In this document: positions 42,711-51,431 of the stretch, in pieces
Layout of the letters: every line of letters starts with the position of its first letter
How positions within the stretch are numbered: the stretch's first letter is position 1
DNA from: Streptomyces sp. NBC_01235
GTDB lineage: Bacteria; Actinomycetota; Actinomycetes; Streptomycetales; Streptomycetaceae
DNA length: 64,000 nt
Assembly: GCF_035989285.1 (NCBI RefSeq)
Contig: NZ_CP108513.1
Span: forward strand, 4,464,001 to 4,528,000
Reading direction: 5' to 3'
The notes under the pieces: model-generated
The model's database searches: none
What the model was told of the DNA's origin: nothing
Seen by the model: the letters and a program-made list of their open reading frames with translations, nothing else
Translations under genes and position numbers: made by a program

Positions 42711-44012
42711 ATGAGTGCCGAGAGCGCCGGGACCGAGGTCAGCCCCGCACGTCGACGGTGGCAGGGCGCCTTCCAGGGGCTGCAGAAGATGGGGCGCAGT
42801 CTGCAGCTGCCGATCGCGGTGCTGCCGGCCGCGGGCATCCTCAACCGGCTCGGCCAGCCTGATGTGTTCGGGGACGACGGGCTGGGGTGGACGGACGTCT
42901 CGAAGGTGATGGCCGGTGCGGGCGGCGCGCTGCTCAACTCCGAGTTGGGGCTGCCGATGCTGTTCTGCGTGGGTGTGGCCATCGGGATGGCGAAGAAGGC
43001 GGACGGTTCGACGGCGCTGGCGGCGGTGGCGGGGTTCCTCGTCTACTACAACGTGCTGCGCCAGTTCCCGAAGGACTGTCCCGCCGGGTCGAAGGCCGTT
43101 CCCAACATCGGCTGCCTGGCGTCGGTCGACCAGACGGTGGTGGCGTTCACGTTCCAGAATCCGGGGGTGTTCGGCGGGATCGTGATGGGGTTGTTGTCGG
43201 CGTTCTTCTGGCAGCGCTATCACCGTACGAAGCTGGTGGACTGGCTGGGGTTCTTCAACGGGCGGCGGCTCGTGCCGATCATCATGTCGTTCGTGGCGAT
43301 CGTGTTCGCCGCGTTGTGTCTGTGGATCTGGCCGCCGATCGGTGACGGTCTGGAGAGTTTCAGCGACTGGCTCGACGGGCTGGACGCGTGGGGTGCGGGC
43401 ATCTTCGGTGTCGCGAACCGCGCGCTGCTGGTCATCGGCCTGCATCAGTTCCTGAACGTGCCCATCTGGTTCCAGTTCGGCAGTTACACGAAGCCGGACG
43501 GGACGGTGGTGCACGGTGACATCAACATGTTCCTGGCGGGCGACCCGGACGCGGGTCAGTTCACGTCCGGCTTCTTCCCGATCATGATGTTCGCGCTGCC
43601 GGCGGCCGCGCTCGCCATCACACACTGCGCGCGGCCGGAGCGTCGTAAGGAGATCGGCGGTCTGATGCTGTCGGTGGCGCTGACGTCGTTCGTCACGGGC
43701 ATCACCGAGCCGATCGAGTACTCGTTCCTGTTCGTCGCGCCGGCGCTGTACGCGGTGCACGCGGTGCTGACGGGGGTGTCGATGGCGGTGACGTGGGGGC
43801 TCGGCGTGCACGACGGCTTCAGTTTCTCGGCCGGGCTCATCGACTACGTCATCAACTGGAACCTGGCGACGAAGCCGTGGGCGATGATCCCGATCGGTCT
43901 GTGTTTCGCCGCCGTGTACTACGTGATCTTCCGTTTCGCGATCACGAAGTTCGATCTGAGGACGCCGGGTCGGGAGCCGGAGGAGGAGCGGGAGGACGTC
44001 ACGAAGGCATAG
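42711..44012 (+). CDS. nagE1: PTS EIIC permease, N-acetylglucosamine (paralogue 1)
   Basis: 433 residues, EIIC of the glucose/GlcNAc family with ~10 membrane helices: GRSLQLPIAVLPAAGIL near the N-terminus, YHRTKLVDWLGFFNGRRLVPI, ANRALLVIGLHQFLN and the substrate-site motif GITEPIEYSFLFVAPALY. It moves and, with NagF, phosphorylates GlcNAc. The ATG at 42711 is 21 bp after the dre site, so the operator overlaps the transcription start region. The role of NagE1 versus NagE2 differs in S. coelicolor, where NagE2 is the main carrier. Confidence 0.93.
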   Translation: MSAESAGTEVSPARRRWQGAFQGLQKMGRSLQLPIAVLPAAGILNRLGQPDVFGDDGLGWTDVSKVMAGAGGALLNSELGLPMLFCVGVAIGMAKKADGSTALAAVAGFLVYYNVLRQFPKDCPAGSKAVPNIGCLASVDQTVVAFTFQNPGVFGGIVMGLLSAFFWQRYHRTKLVDWLGFFNGRRLVPIIMSFVAIVFAALCLWIWPPIGDGLESFSDWLDGLDAWGAGIFGVANRALLVIGLHQFLNVPIWFQFGSYTKPDGTVVHGDINMFLAGDPDAGQFTSGFFPIMMFALPAAALAITHCARPERRKEIGGLMLSVALTSFVTGITEPIEYSFLFVAPALYAVHAVLTGVSMAVTWGLGVHDGFSFSAGLIDYVINWNLATKPWAMIPIGLCFAAVYYVIFRFAITKFDLRTPGREPEEEREDVTKA

Positions 44013-44110
44013 CCCCATGCATGGCTCATCGGCGTAGTTCGACGTAGCCCAGGGTAGTCCCACGATCACGGGAACCGTGGGTTCCTTATGCCACCTTCAT
44101 CGTGCTACAA

Positions 44111-44143
44111 CATGGTCTACACCACTGAGTGGTGTAGACCACC
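44111..44143. promoter_or_regulatory. Double dre site upstream of nagE2
   Basis: Two dre-like 16-mers, CATGGTCTACACCACT (44111-44126) and AGTGGTGTAGACCACC (44128-44143), face each other. Together they make a perfect 27-bp palindrome, GGTCTACACCACT-G-AGTGGTGTAGACC (44114-44140). It ends 18 bp before the ATG, so DasR would block nagE2 tightly. Confidence 0.88.
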
Positions 44144-44161
44144 ACCCGATGGAGGAAGTCT

Positions 44162-45469
44162 ATGAGCACCGCCACCGCGCCCACGGCGGCCCCCACCAAG
44201 AAGTGGGGATCCGGTCTGTTCCAAGGCCTGCAGAAGGTCGGCCGCAGCCTGCAGCTCCCGATCGCCGTGTTGCCGGCGGCGGGACTTCTGATGCGTCTCG
44301 GCCAGCCCGACGTCCAGGCGAAGCTGCACCTCCCGGCCGATGTCGCGAAGGTCTTCGCCGGGGCCGGTGGCGTCCTGTTCGACGGCTCGTTCGGACTGCC
44401 GCTGCTCTTCTGCATAGGCGTGGCCATCGGCTTCGCGAAGAAGGCCGACGGCTCGACCGCGCTCGCCGCTGTGGTCAGCTTCCTCACCTACTACGCGGTG
44501 ATCCACCAGTTCCCGATCAAGGACGGGCACGAGGGCGCCACCTACACGTCGGTCGCCCCCTTCGGCGGCTTCTGGCAGAAGGGCCAGGAGGCCGCGACGG
44601 CCGCGACCTTCCAGAACCCGGGCGTGCTCGGCGGCATCATCATCGGCCTGCTGACCGCCGTGCTGTGGCAGCGCTACCACCGCAAGCAGCTCGTGGACTG
44701 GCTGGGCTTCTTCAACGGCCGTCGGCTGGTGCCGATCATCACGTCCGTCGTGGGCGCGGCCCTCGGTGTCCTGGTCGTCCTCGGCTGGCAGCCCATCGGT
44801 GACGTCATCACGAACTTCGGCGAGTGGATGACCGGGCTCGGTTCCTTCGGTGCGGCGCTCTTCGGTCTGATCAACCGCGCGCTGATCCCGATCGGCATGC
44901 ACCAGTTCGTGAACTCCGTGGCCTGGTTCCAGATCGGCGACTTCACCAACTCCGCCGGCACCGTCTTCCACGGCGACCTGCCGCGCTTCTTCGCGGGCGA
45001 CCCGCACGCGGGTATGTTCATGACCGGATTCTTCCCGATCATGATGTTCGGTCTGCCGGCCGCCGCTCTTGCCATCGCGCACTCGGCCCGCCCCGAGCGC
45101 CGCAAGGCCGTGATGGGCATGATGATGTCGCTGGCGCTGACCTCGTTCATCACCGGTGTCACCGAGCCGATCGAGTTCTCGTTCATGTTCATCGCCCCGG
45201 TTCTGTTCGCGATCCACGCGGTACTCACCGCACTGTCGATGGCCGTGACGTGGGCGCTGGGCATGCACATGGGCTTCGGCTTCTCGGCCGGTCTGACCGA
45301 CGTGTTGATCAACTGGGGCATCTCCACCAAGCCCTGGCTGCTGATCCCGGTCGGCCTTGCCTTCGGCGCGATCTACTACTTCGTCTTCCGCTTCGCCATC
45401 ACGAAGTTCAACCTCCCCACCCCGGGCCGTGAGCCCGAGGAGGAGGTCGAGGACCTCACCAAGGCGTAG
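44162..45469 (+). CDS. nagE2: PTS EIIC permease, N-acetylglucosamine (paralogue 2)
   Basis: 435 residues, same architecture as nagE1: GRSLQLPIAVLPAAGLLMRLG, VDWLGFFNGRRLVPI, INRALIPIGMHQFVN, GVTEPIEFSFMFIAPVLF, ending GREPEEEVEDLTKA. GGAGGA precedes the ATG by about 7 nt. The tandem paralogue suggests duplication; in S. coelicolor NagE2 is the GlcNAc carrier. A double DasR site covers its promoter and a hairpin follows. Confidence 0.95.
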   Translation: MSTATAPTAAPTKKWGSGLFQGLQKVGRSLQLPIAVLPAAGLLMRLGQPDVQAKLHLPADVAKVFAGAGGVLFDGSFGLPLLFCIGVAIGFAKKADGSTALAAVVSFLTYYAVIHQFPIKDGHEGATYTSVAPFGGFWQKGQEAATAATFQNPGVLGGIIIGLLTAVLWQRYHRKQLVDWLGFFNGRRLVPIITSVVGAALGVLVVLGWQPIGDVITNFGEWMTGLGSFGAALFGLINRALIPIGMHQFVNSVAWFQIGDFTNSAGTVFHGDLPRFFAGDPHAGMFMTGFFPIMMFGLPAAALAIAHSARPERRKAVMGMMMSLALTSFITGVTEPIEFSFMFIAPVLFAIHAVLTALSMAVTWALGMHMGFGFSAGLTDVLINWGISTKPWLLIPVGLAFGAIYYFVFRFAITKFNLPTPGREPEEEVEDLTKA

Positions 45470-45503
45470 GCGCCGGTCCGCAGCCGACAGCCGATACGCA
45501 CAC

Positions 45504-45542
45504 GAAAGCCCCCGGAGCCCTGAACCGCTCCGGGGGCCTTTC
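45504..45542 (+). terminator. Terminator after nagE2
   Basis: Arms GAAAGCCCCCGGAGC and GCTCCGGGGGCCTTTC pair over 15 bp with one bulged C; 8-nt loop; ends in TTTCG. It also faces the converging MBL hydrolase gene. Confidence 0.85.
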
Positions 45543-45575
45543 GTATGGCATGGCCTGGATCTGGACTGGATCTGA

Positions 45576-46328
45576 CTAGATCTCGTACGTCACCCGCGGC
45601 GCCGCCAGTTCCACCGGACCGTCGAACACCGCGCGGGCGTCCGCCAGGTTGATCTGGGGGTCGGTCCACGGCGGGATGTGGGTCAGCACCAGCTTGCGCG
45701 CGCCCGCCCTGCTCGCCGTCTCGCCGGCCTCGCGGCCGTTGAGGTGCAGGTCGGGGATGTTCTCCTTGCCGTGGGTGAAGGCGGCCTCGCACAGGAACAG
45801 GTCGGTGTCGCGGGCGAGTTCCTCCAGCGCCGGGCTGATGCCGCTGTCGCCGGAGTAGGTCAGCGACCTGCCGCCGTGTTCGACGCGGATGCCGTAGGCC
45901 TCCACCGGGTGCGCCACGCGTTCCGTGTGCACGGTGAACGGGCCGATGTCGAAGGTGGACGGCTTGACCGTGTGGAAGTCGAAGACCTCGCTCATGGAGG
46001 AGGCCGACGGGGTGTCGGCGTAGGCCGTGGTCAGGCGGTGCTCCGTGCCCTCCGGGCCGTAGACCGGAATCGGGTCGCAACGCCCCCCGTCGTGCCGGTA
46101 GTAGCGCGCGACGAAGTACGCGCACATGTCGATGCAGTGGTCTGCGTGCAGATGACTCAGGAAGATCGCGTCGAGGTCGTAGAGACCGCAGTGGCGCTGC
46201 AATTCGCCCAGGGCGCCGTTGCCCATGTCGAGAAGCAGCCGGAAGCCGTCGGCCTCGACGAGGTAGCTCGAGCAGGCCGATTCCGCGGACGGGAACGACC
46301 CCGAGCAGCCGACGACGGTGAGCTTCAT
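45576..46328 (-). CDS. MBL-fold metallo-hydrolase
   Basis: 250 residues with the metal motif SHLHADHCID (His-x-His-x-Asp-His), GDSGISP and C-terminal LTHIPPW. Family members of the RNase Z/phosphodiesterase-like subgroup hydrolyse phosphodiester or other bonds with two zinc ions. Substrate unknown. Cytosolic. Three ~10-bp direct repeats lie upstream. Confidence 0.9.
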   Translation of the reverse strand: MKLTVVGCSGSFPSAESACSSYLVEADGFRLLLDMGNGALGELQRHCGLYDLDAIFLSHLHADHCIDMCAYFVARYYRHDGGRCDPIPVYGPEGTEHRLTTAYADTPSASSMSEVFDFHTVKPSTFDIGPFTVHTERVAHPVEAYGIRVEHGGRSLTYSGDSGISPALEELARDTDLFLCEAAFTHGKENIPDLHLNGREAGETASRAGARKLVLTHIPPWTDPQINLADARAVFDGPVELAAPRVTYEI

Positions 46329-46362
46329 GAAACAGAAACCTCCGCTGGCAAGAAACCCAGAG

Positions 46363-46392
46363 GTACCGAGAAGTACCGGGAAGGATCCGGGG
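46363..46392. repeat. Three imperfect 10-bp direct repeats
   Basis: GTACCGAGAA, GTACCGGGAA and GGATCCGGGG follow head to tail, 35-64 bp before the MBL hydrolase start, in the 269-bp gap to the divergent PemK-like gene. They could be a regulator site; nothing else stands out in the gap. Confidence 0.35.
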
Positions 46393-46597
46393 GACGGGTC
46401 GGGAACGAATGATCGTCAAATGGGGCGACAGAGGTCGTGCGGTCCGTCGAGCGTAAGGCGCAAAACCCCGGGTCGCTCCTCCGCCAGGGGCCGTTGTGGG
46501 CGAACTCACCTGTGGTGTCACCGGTTCGGCTGGACCCGCGGCATGTGAGGCGGACGAAGGGCGCGCGGTGGTGGTCGCGCGCCGGTAACGTCGTCGT

Positions 46598-47080
46598 ATG
46601 GACACGTCCTGGTGGCTCGCGCTCGCGGCGGTGGTACTGCTGGCGCTGGTCGCCACGCTCGTGGACGGCTGGGGGCGGGGGCGCAGGCCGCAGGGGCGCA
46701 GGACTCGCCCGCCGGGCCGGTCGTCGGAGCGGGCGACGGGCCGGCCGTCTCGCGGTCACGGCCTCGCCGGGCATCCGCAGCCGGCGGAGATCTGGTGGGC
46801 CGACGTGCCGTTCGAGGACGGTCCGGGGGCGAAGGACCGGCCGTGTCTGGTGCTGATGGTGCGCGGTGACCGGGTGACCGTCGCGAAGATCACCAGCAGG
46901 TACCACGACGAGCGGGCCGGGGTGATCCCGCTGCCGCCGGGCGCCGTGGGCGACGCGCAGGGGCGGCCGAGTTTCCTGGAGACGGACGAGCTGCGCCAGG
47001 TCCCGGTGCGGGACTTCCGGCGCCGGGTGGGTGTGGTGGACCCGGTCCTGTGGGACCAGGTCCGTCACCTGGCTACCTGA
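46598..47080 (+). CDS. PemK/MazF-like protein with N-terminal membrane helix
   Basis: 160 residues. One membrane helix (WWLALAAVVLLALVATLVDGW), an Arg-rich linker, then the PemK/MazF fold (PAEIWWADVPFEDGPGAKDRPCLVLMV … ITSRYHDERAGVIPLP … SFLETDELRQVPVRDF). No antitoxin gene is adjacent, and the anchor is unlike true toxins, so a toxin role is doubtful; such proteins are widespread in Streptomyces core genomes. Confidence 0.85.
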   Translation: MDTSWWLALAAVVLLALVATLVDGWGRGRRPQGRRTRPPGRSSERATGRPSRGHGLAGHPQPAEIWWADVPFEDGPGAKDRPCLVLMVRGDRVTVAKITSRYHDERAGVIPLPPGAVGDAQGRPSFLETDELRQVPVRDFRRRVGVVDPVLWDQVRHLAT

Positions 47081-47128
47081 GGCCGCGGCCGAAGCGGCAG
47101 CAGCAACCGCCGCGGTGAAGCCGCGGCC

Positions 47129-48094
<966 letters not shown>

Positions 48095-48373
48095 CTAGGC
48101 CATGCCGCCGGCCACGGCCGGCAGGATCGTCACGGTGTCGCCGTCGGTCAGCTTGGTGTCGATGCCGTCGACGAAGCGGACGTCCTCGTCGTTCAGGTAC
48201 ACGTTGACGAAGCGGCGCAGCTTGCCGTCGTCCACGATGCGGGCGTGGATGCCCGCATGCCGGGTCTCGAGGTCGGTGAACAGGTCGGCGAGGGTCTCAC
48301 CGCTGCCCTCCACCGCCTTCTGACCGTCGGTGTACTGGCGGAGGATGGTCGGGATGCGGACCTCGATGGCCAT
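48095..48373 (-). CDS. cysO: Sulfur-carrier protein CysO with Met-Ala tail
   Basis: 92 residues, ubiquitin-like MoaD/ThiS fold (VRIPTILRQYTDGQ, RFVNVYLNDEDVRFVDG, DGDTVTILPAVAGG). The sulfur-bearing end should be Gly89-Gly90, but Met91-Ala92 follow, so activation needs proteolytic removal, plausibly by the JAMM protease Mec at 55802. Delivers sulfide to CysM. Lies 15 bp before cysM and about 100 bp after a Cys-containing leader peptide. Confidence 0.93.
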   Translation of the reverse strand: MAIEVRIPTILRQYTDGQKAVEGSGETLADLFTDLETRHAGIHARIVDDGKLRRFVNVYLNDEDVRFVDGIDTKLTDGDTVTILPAVAGGMA

Positions 48374-48474
48374 GGCTCAGGGCTCCTGTCGGGAGGAAGG
48401 TGCGATGCGGGCAGCGCGGGAGAACGTGCGTGTGAGAGCCGCGGCTCACGGCCGTGCGGCGGCAGGGACCTGCG

Positions 48475-48570
48475 TCAACAGATGGCGCTGGCGAGCCTGC
48501 ACAGGTCGACGTGCAGCCGCGCCACGAGCAGTGCGCCCGGCGTCTTCTCGCTCACGTCGTTCAAAACCAT
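48475..48570 (-). CDS. Cysteine-type leader peptide upstream of cysO
   Basis: A 31-residue ORF from ATG 48568-48570 to TGA 48475-48477 begins MVLNDVSEKTPG and ends RLHVDLCRLASAIC. The RLHVDLCRLASAIC end, with two Cys, is the form of putative leader peptides found before sulfur genes in Streptomyces. Ribosome stalling at the Cys codons during cysteine shortage could control the operon by attenuation. The gap to cysO (48374-48474) is GC-rich with several possible stems. Confidence 0.75.
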   Translation of the reverse strand: MVLNDVSEKTPGALLVARLHVDLCRLASAIC

Positions 48571-48685
48571 GGGCTCATCGTATCGATTCCCGGTCCGCGC
48601 TCTGGAGTGTGATCCCACATGGTGGACGCAACCGGGCCGGGGAGTGAGACCGGCACTCCGATGCCCAGGTGACGGCCCGGACTAC

Positions 48686-48853
48686 GGCCCAGGCGGAGGC
48701 TCCGGCGACGGCCCAGGCGGAGGCTCCGGCGACGGCCCAGGCGGAGGCTCCGGCGACGGCTCCGGCTACGGCTACGGCTACGGCTACGGCTACGGCTACG
48801 GCTACGGCTACGGCTACCGCTACCGCTACCGCTACCGCTACCGCTACGGCTAC
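48686..48853. repeat. 24-bp and hexamer tandem repeats next to LacI gene
   Basis: Three copies of GGCCCAGGCGGAGGCTCCGG plus CGAC (24 bp each, 48686-48757) are followed by 15 hexamers at 48764-48853: nine GGCTAC, five CGCTAC, one GGCTAC. The next bases contain the stop codon of the LacI-family gene (48857-48859). A likely variable-number locus. Confidence 0.9.
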
Positions 48854-48856
48854 GGC

Positions 48857-49912
48857 TCAGGCGGAGGCCCTTCGGACCAGCCGGGTCGGGACGACCACGG
48901 AGGAGACGTCCGATGTCCCCTCCCGCGAACCGTCCGGTGCGCCGTCCCGCATGAGCAGCTGTGCCATCAGCCGGCCCATCCCCGTCACGTCCTGGTGGAC
49001 GGTGGTCAGGGGCGGGTCGGTCGACTCGGCGATGGAGGCGAGGTCGTCGAAGCCGACGACGGCCACGTCGTCCGGGACCCGGCGGCCGCGCTCGCGCAGC
49101 GTCTGGAGGGCGCCCGACGCCATGAAGTCGGAGGCGACGAAGACGGCGTCCAGGTCGGGGCAGCGGTCCAGCAGCGCGGCCATGGCGTCGGCGCCGCCCT
49201 GCCGGGTGTAGTCGGCCTTCTCGACGAGATGGGCCGGGGCGTCGAGCAGGACGTCCCGGTAGCCGGCGAGGCGGTCGGCGGCGGAGTTCTCCTGGTCGTA
49301 GGGCCCGGCGATGGTGGCGATGCGTGTGCGTCCGAGCGAGACCAGATGCTGGACGGCCTGCCGGGCGCCGCCGCGGTTGTCGCCGTCGACGTAGGCGTGG
49401 CCGTGCACGGTGTCGCCGTCGCGCAGGAGGGGGCGGCCGCCGAAGACGGCGGGCAGGCCGAGGCGGTCGATCATCTCCGGCAGTCGGTCGCCGGGGCGCA
49501 GGGAGAACAGCAGTGCGCCGTCGACATGGCCGCCGCCCAGGTAGTCGGCCACGCGCGCGTAGTCGTCCGGTTCGTCGAGGAACAGCAGGACGGCCTGGGC
49601 GCCGTGCCGGGCGAGTTCGCGGCGGATGCCGCGCAGGAGGCAGTCGAAGAACGGGTCGAGGAAGAGCCGGTCGGTGGGCTGGGCTGCGACGACCGCGACC
49701 GCGCCGGTGCGGTGGGTGACGAGCTGGCGGGCGGCCTGGTTGGGGACGTATCCGAGGTCGGAGACGACCTGGCGGACCCGGTCGACGACCTCCGCCCGCA
49801 CCCGGGCCTCCCCGTTGATCACCCGGGACACGGTCGACTTCGACACTCCCGACTGCCGGGCGACGTCCTCGAGCGTGGGGCGCCGAACCTTCGAGCGTTG
49901 CGTCAACACCAT
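48857..49912 (-). CDS. LacI-family transcriptional regulator
   Basis: 351 residues with an N-terminal helix-turn-helix (TLEDVARQSGVSKSTVSRVINGEARV) and a periplasmic-binding-like sugar domain (PTDRLFLDPFFDCLLRGIRRELA … DGDNRGGARQAVQHLVSLG … VAVVGFDDLASIAESTDPPLTTVHQD). The start is uncertain: ATG 49912 touches GGAG directly, while GTG 49909 or TTG 49906 have better spacing. Regulated genes are not evident. The coding end abuts the hexamer array. Confidence 0.9.
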   Translation of the reverse strand: MVLTQRSKVRRPTLEDVARQSGVSKSTVSRVINGEARVRAEVVDRVRQVVSDLGYVPNQAARQLVTHRTGAVAVVAAQPTDRLFLDPFFDCLLRGIRRELARHGAQAVLLFLDEPDDYARVADYLGGGHVDGALLFSLRPGDRLPEMIDRLGLPAVFGGRPLLRDGDTVHGHAYVDGDNRGGARQAVQHLVSLGRTRIATIAGPYDQENSAADRLAGYRDVLLDAPAHLVEKADYTRQGGADAMAALLDRCPDLDAVFVASDFMASGALQTLRERGRRVPDDVAVVGFDDLASIAESTDPPLTTVHQDVTGMGRLMAQLLMRDGAPDGSREGTSDVSSVVVPTRLVRRASA

Positions 49913-49980
49913 CTCCGTGGGGGCGAGTTGTGCGTGCACACCTTGCGGAAACGGTAACGCGGGTCGGCAGTCGAGGCAGG

Positions 49981-50664
49981 TCAGTATTCGAGGGACGGGT
50001 ACCAGTCGCCCCGGCCGTTCGGCGTCAGGTCGAGGAGGTGCCAGACGGGGGCCAGGAGGTCGATGCCGCGCTCGCCGATGTCGTCGGCCATGCGGGGGTG
50101 GGCGCAGTAGCGGTGGCGGACGGTGCCGTCGGCGTCGCGGGTGAGCACGGAGACGGTGGAGTCCTGGGCGCCGTCCTCGTCCTCGCTGCCCAGGTCGTAC
50201 TTGAACGTGCTCTCGCCGCAGCTCAGCAGGCGTAGCCGGTGCCAGCCCCGGTTGCGGGCGTGGCGGCGCAGGGCGGGCGGGTCGGCGGCGGCCGCGACGA
50301 CGAGGTCGGCGTTGCGGGCGACGTGGTGGGCGACGCCGTTGAAGCCGTCGAGCCACAGGGTGCACATCGGGCACGGGTCGCTCTGCGCCTTGCCGTACAT
50401 GAGGTGGTAGACGATCAGCGGGCGGTCGGGGGCGGTGAACAGCCCGCCGAGAGTGACCTCGCGGAGCGGGGTGTCGCCGGCGTCGAGGTCGGCGGGGCCC
50501 TCGACGAAGGTGTAGTCGTCGAGGGGCGGGCCCGGCGGGAGCGCCCGGCGCAGGGCCGCGACCTTCTCACGGTGGCGCATGAGGTCGATCTCGGCCAGGC
50601 GCAGCTCTTCGCGGGCGGCGAGGTGGTCCGCCGATTCCCCGGCCAGTCGGGTCTGCCGCACCAT
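49981..50664 (-). CDS. DUF899 thioredoxin-like protein
   Basis: 227 residues. DUF899 signatures are DYTFVEGPAD, LIVYHLMYGKAQSDPCPMCTLWLDGFNG and NRGWHRLRLLSCGESTFKYDLG. The Cys-x-x-Cys (CPMC) suggests a thioredoxin-type fold. ATG 50664 follows GGAGG. Function unknown; it lies 56 bp from the nicotinamidase gene on the same strand. Confidence 0.85.
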   Translation of the reverse strand: MVRQTRLAGESADHLAAREELRLAEIDLMRHREKVAALRRALPPGPPLDDYTFVEGPADLDAGDTPLREVTLGGLFTAPDRPLIVYHLMYGKAQSDPCPMCTLWLDGFNGVAHHVARNADLVVAAAADPPALRRHARNRGWHRLRLLSCGESTFKYDLGSEDEDGAQDSTVSVLTRDADGTVRHRYCAHPRMADDIGERGIDLLAPVWHLLDLTPNGRGDWYPSLEY

Positions 50665-50720
50665 CGCGTCCTCCAGGGGTGGCTGTCCCCCCTCGGTACC
50701 CCGTCGAGTCCAGGTCGGGG

Positions 50721-51305
50721 TCAGACGACCGGCTTGCCGGAGAGTTCGACGCCGGCCTCGCGCAGTTCCTCCAGGGCTCTGTCGGTGGTCTCCTTGGCCA
50801 CGCCCGCCGTGAGGTCCAGCAGGACCTGGGTGCGGAAGCCCTCGCGGGCCGCGTCCAGGGCGGTGGCGCGTACGCAGTGGTCGGTGGCGATGCCGACGAC
50901 GTCCACCTCGTCGATCTGGCGGGCGCGCAGCCAGTCGCCCAGCTTGACGCCGTTCTCGTCGGTGCCCTCGAAGCCGCTGTAGGCGGCCGCGTAGGCGCCC
51001 TTGCTGAAGACGGCGTCGATGGCACCGGAGGCGACGGCCGGGGCGAAGTTGGGGTGGAAGCCGACGCCCTCGGTCCCGGCGACGCAGTGCGCGGGCCAGG
51101 AGTGGACGTAGTCGGGGTTGTCCGCGAAGTGGCCGCCGGGGGCGATGTGGTGGTCGCGGGTGGCCACCACGTGCCGGTATCCGGCGGGGGCCTGCCCGAT
51201 CAGCTCGGTGATCGAGGCGGCCACGTCGGCGCCGCCGGACACCGCGAGGCTGCCCCCCTCGCAGAAGTCGTTCTGCACGTCTACGACGATCAAGGCGCGG
51301 CGCAT
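50721..51305 (-). CDS. pncA: Nicotinamidase (isochorismatase family)
   Basis: 194 residues with Asp9 (LIVVDVQNDF), metal-binding DHHIAPGGHF region (His motif) and catalytic Cys in ATDHCVRATALDA. It converts nicotinamide to nicotinate, feeding the nicotinate phosphoribosyltransferase gene 126 bp upstream on the same strand, so the two form an NAD-salvage unit. Confidence 0.93.
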   Translation of the reverse strand: MRRALIVVDVQNDFCEGGSLAVSGGADVAASITELIGQAPAGYRHVVATRDHHIAPGGHFADNPDYVHSWPAHCVAGTEGVGFHPNFAPAVASGAIDAVFSKGAYAAAYSGFEGTDENGVKLGDWLRARQIDEVDVVGIATDHCVRATALDAAREGFRTQVLLDLTAGVAKETTDRALEELREAGVELSGKPVV

Positions 51306-51431
51306 GGGCGGTGTCCTTCGATGGGGGTCCCCCGGCTCTTTCGAGCCTGGGGAAGGGTGAAGTGATTGAGCCTAGAGACTTTGTCGGCGGTGCGGGAGTG
51401 GGCGTTGCCCGGCGTGCGCCGGGCACACGCC

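Noticed and set aside
46598..47080. Active PemK/MazF toxin
   Set aside because: No antitoxin gene is adjacent and the protein has an N-terminal membrane helix; it sits among core genes.
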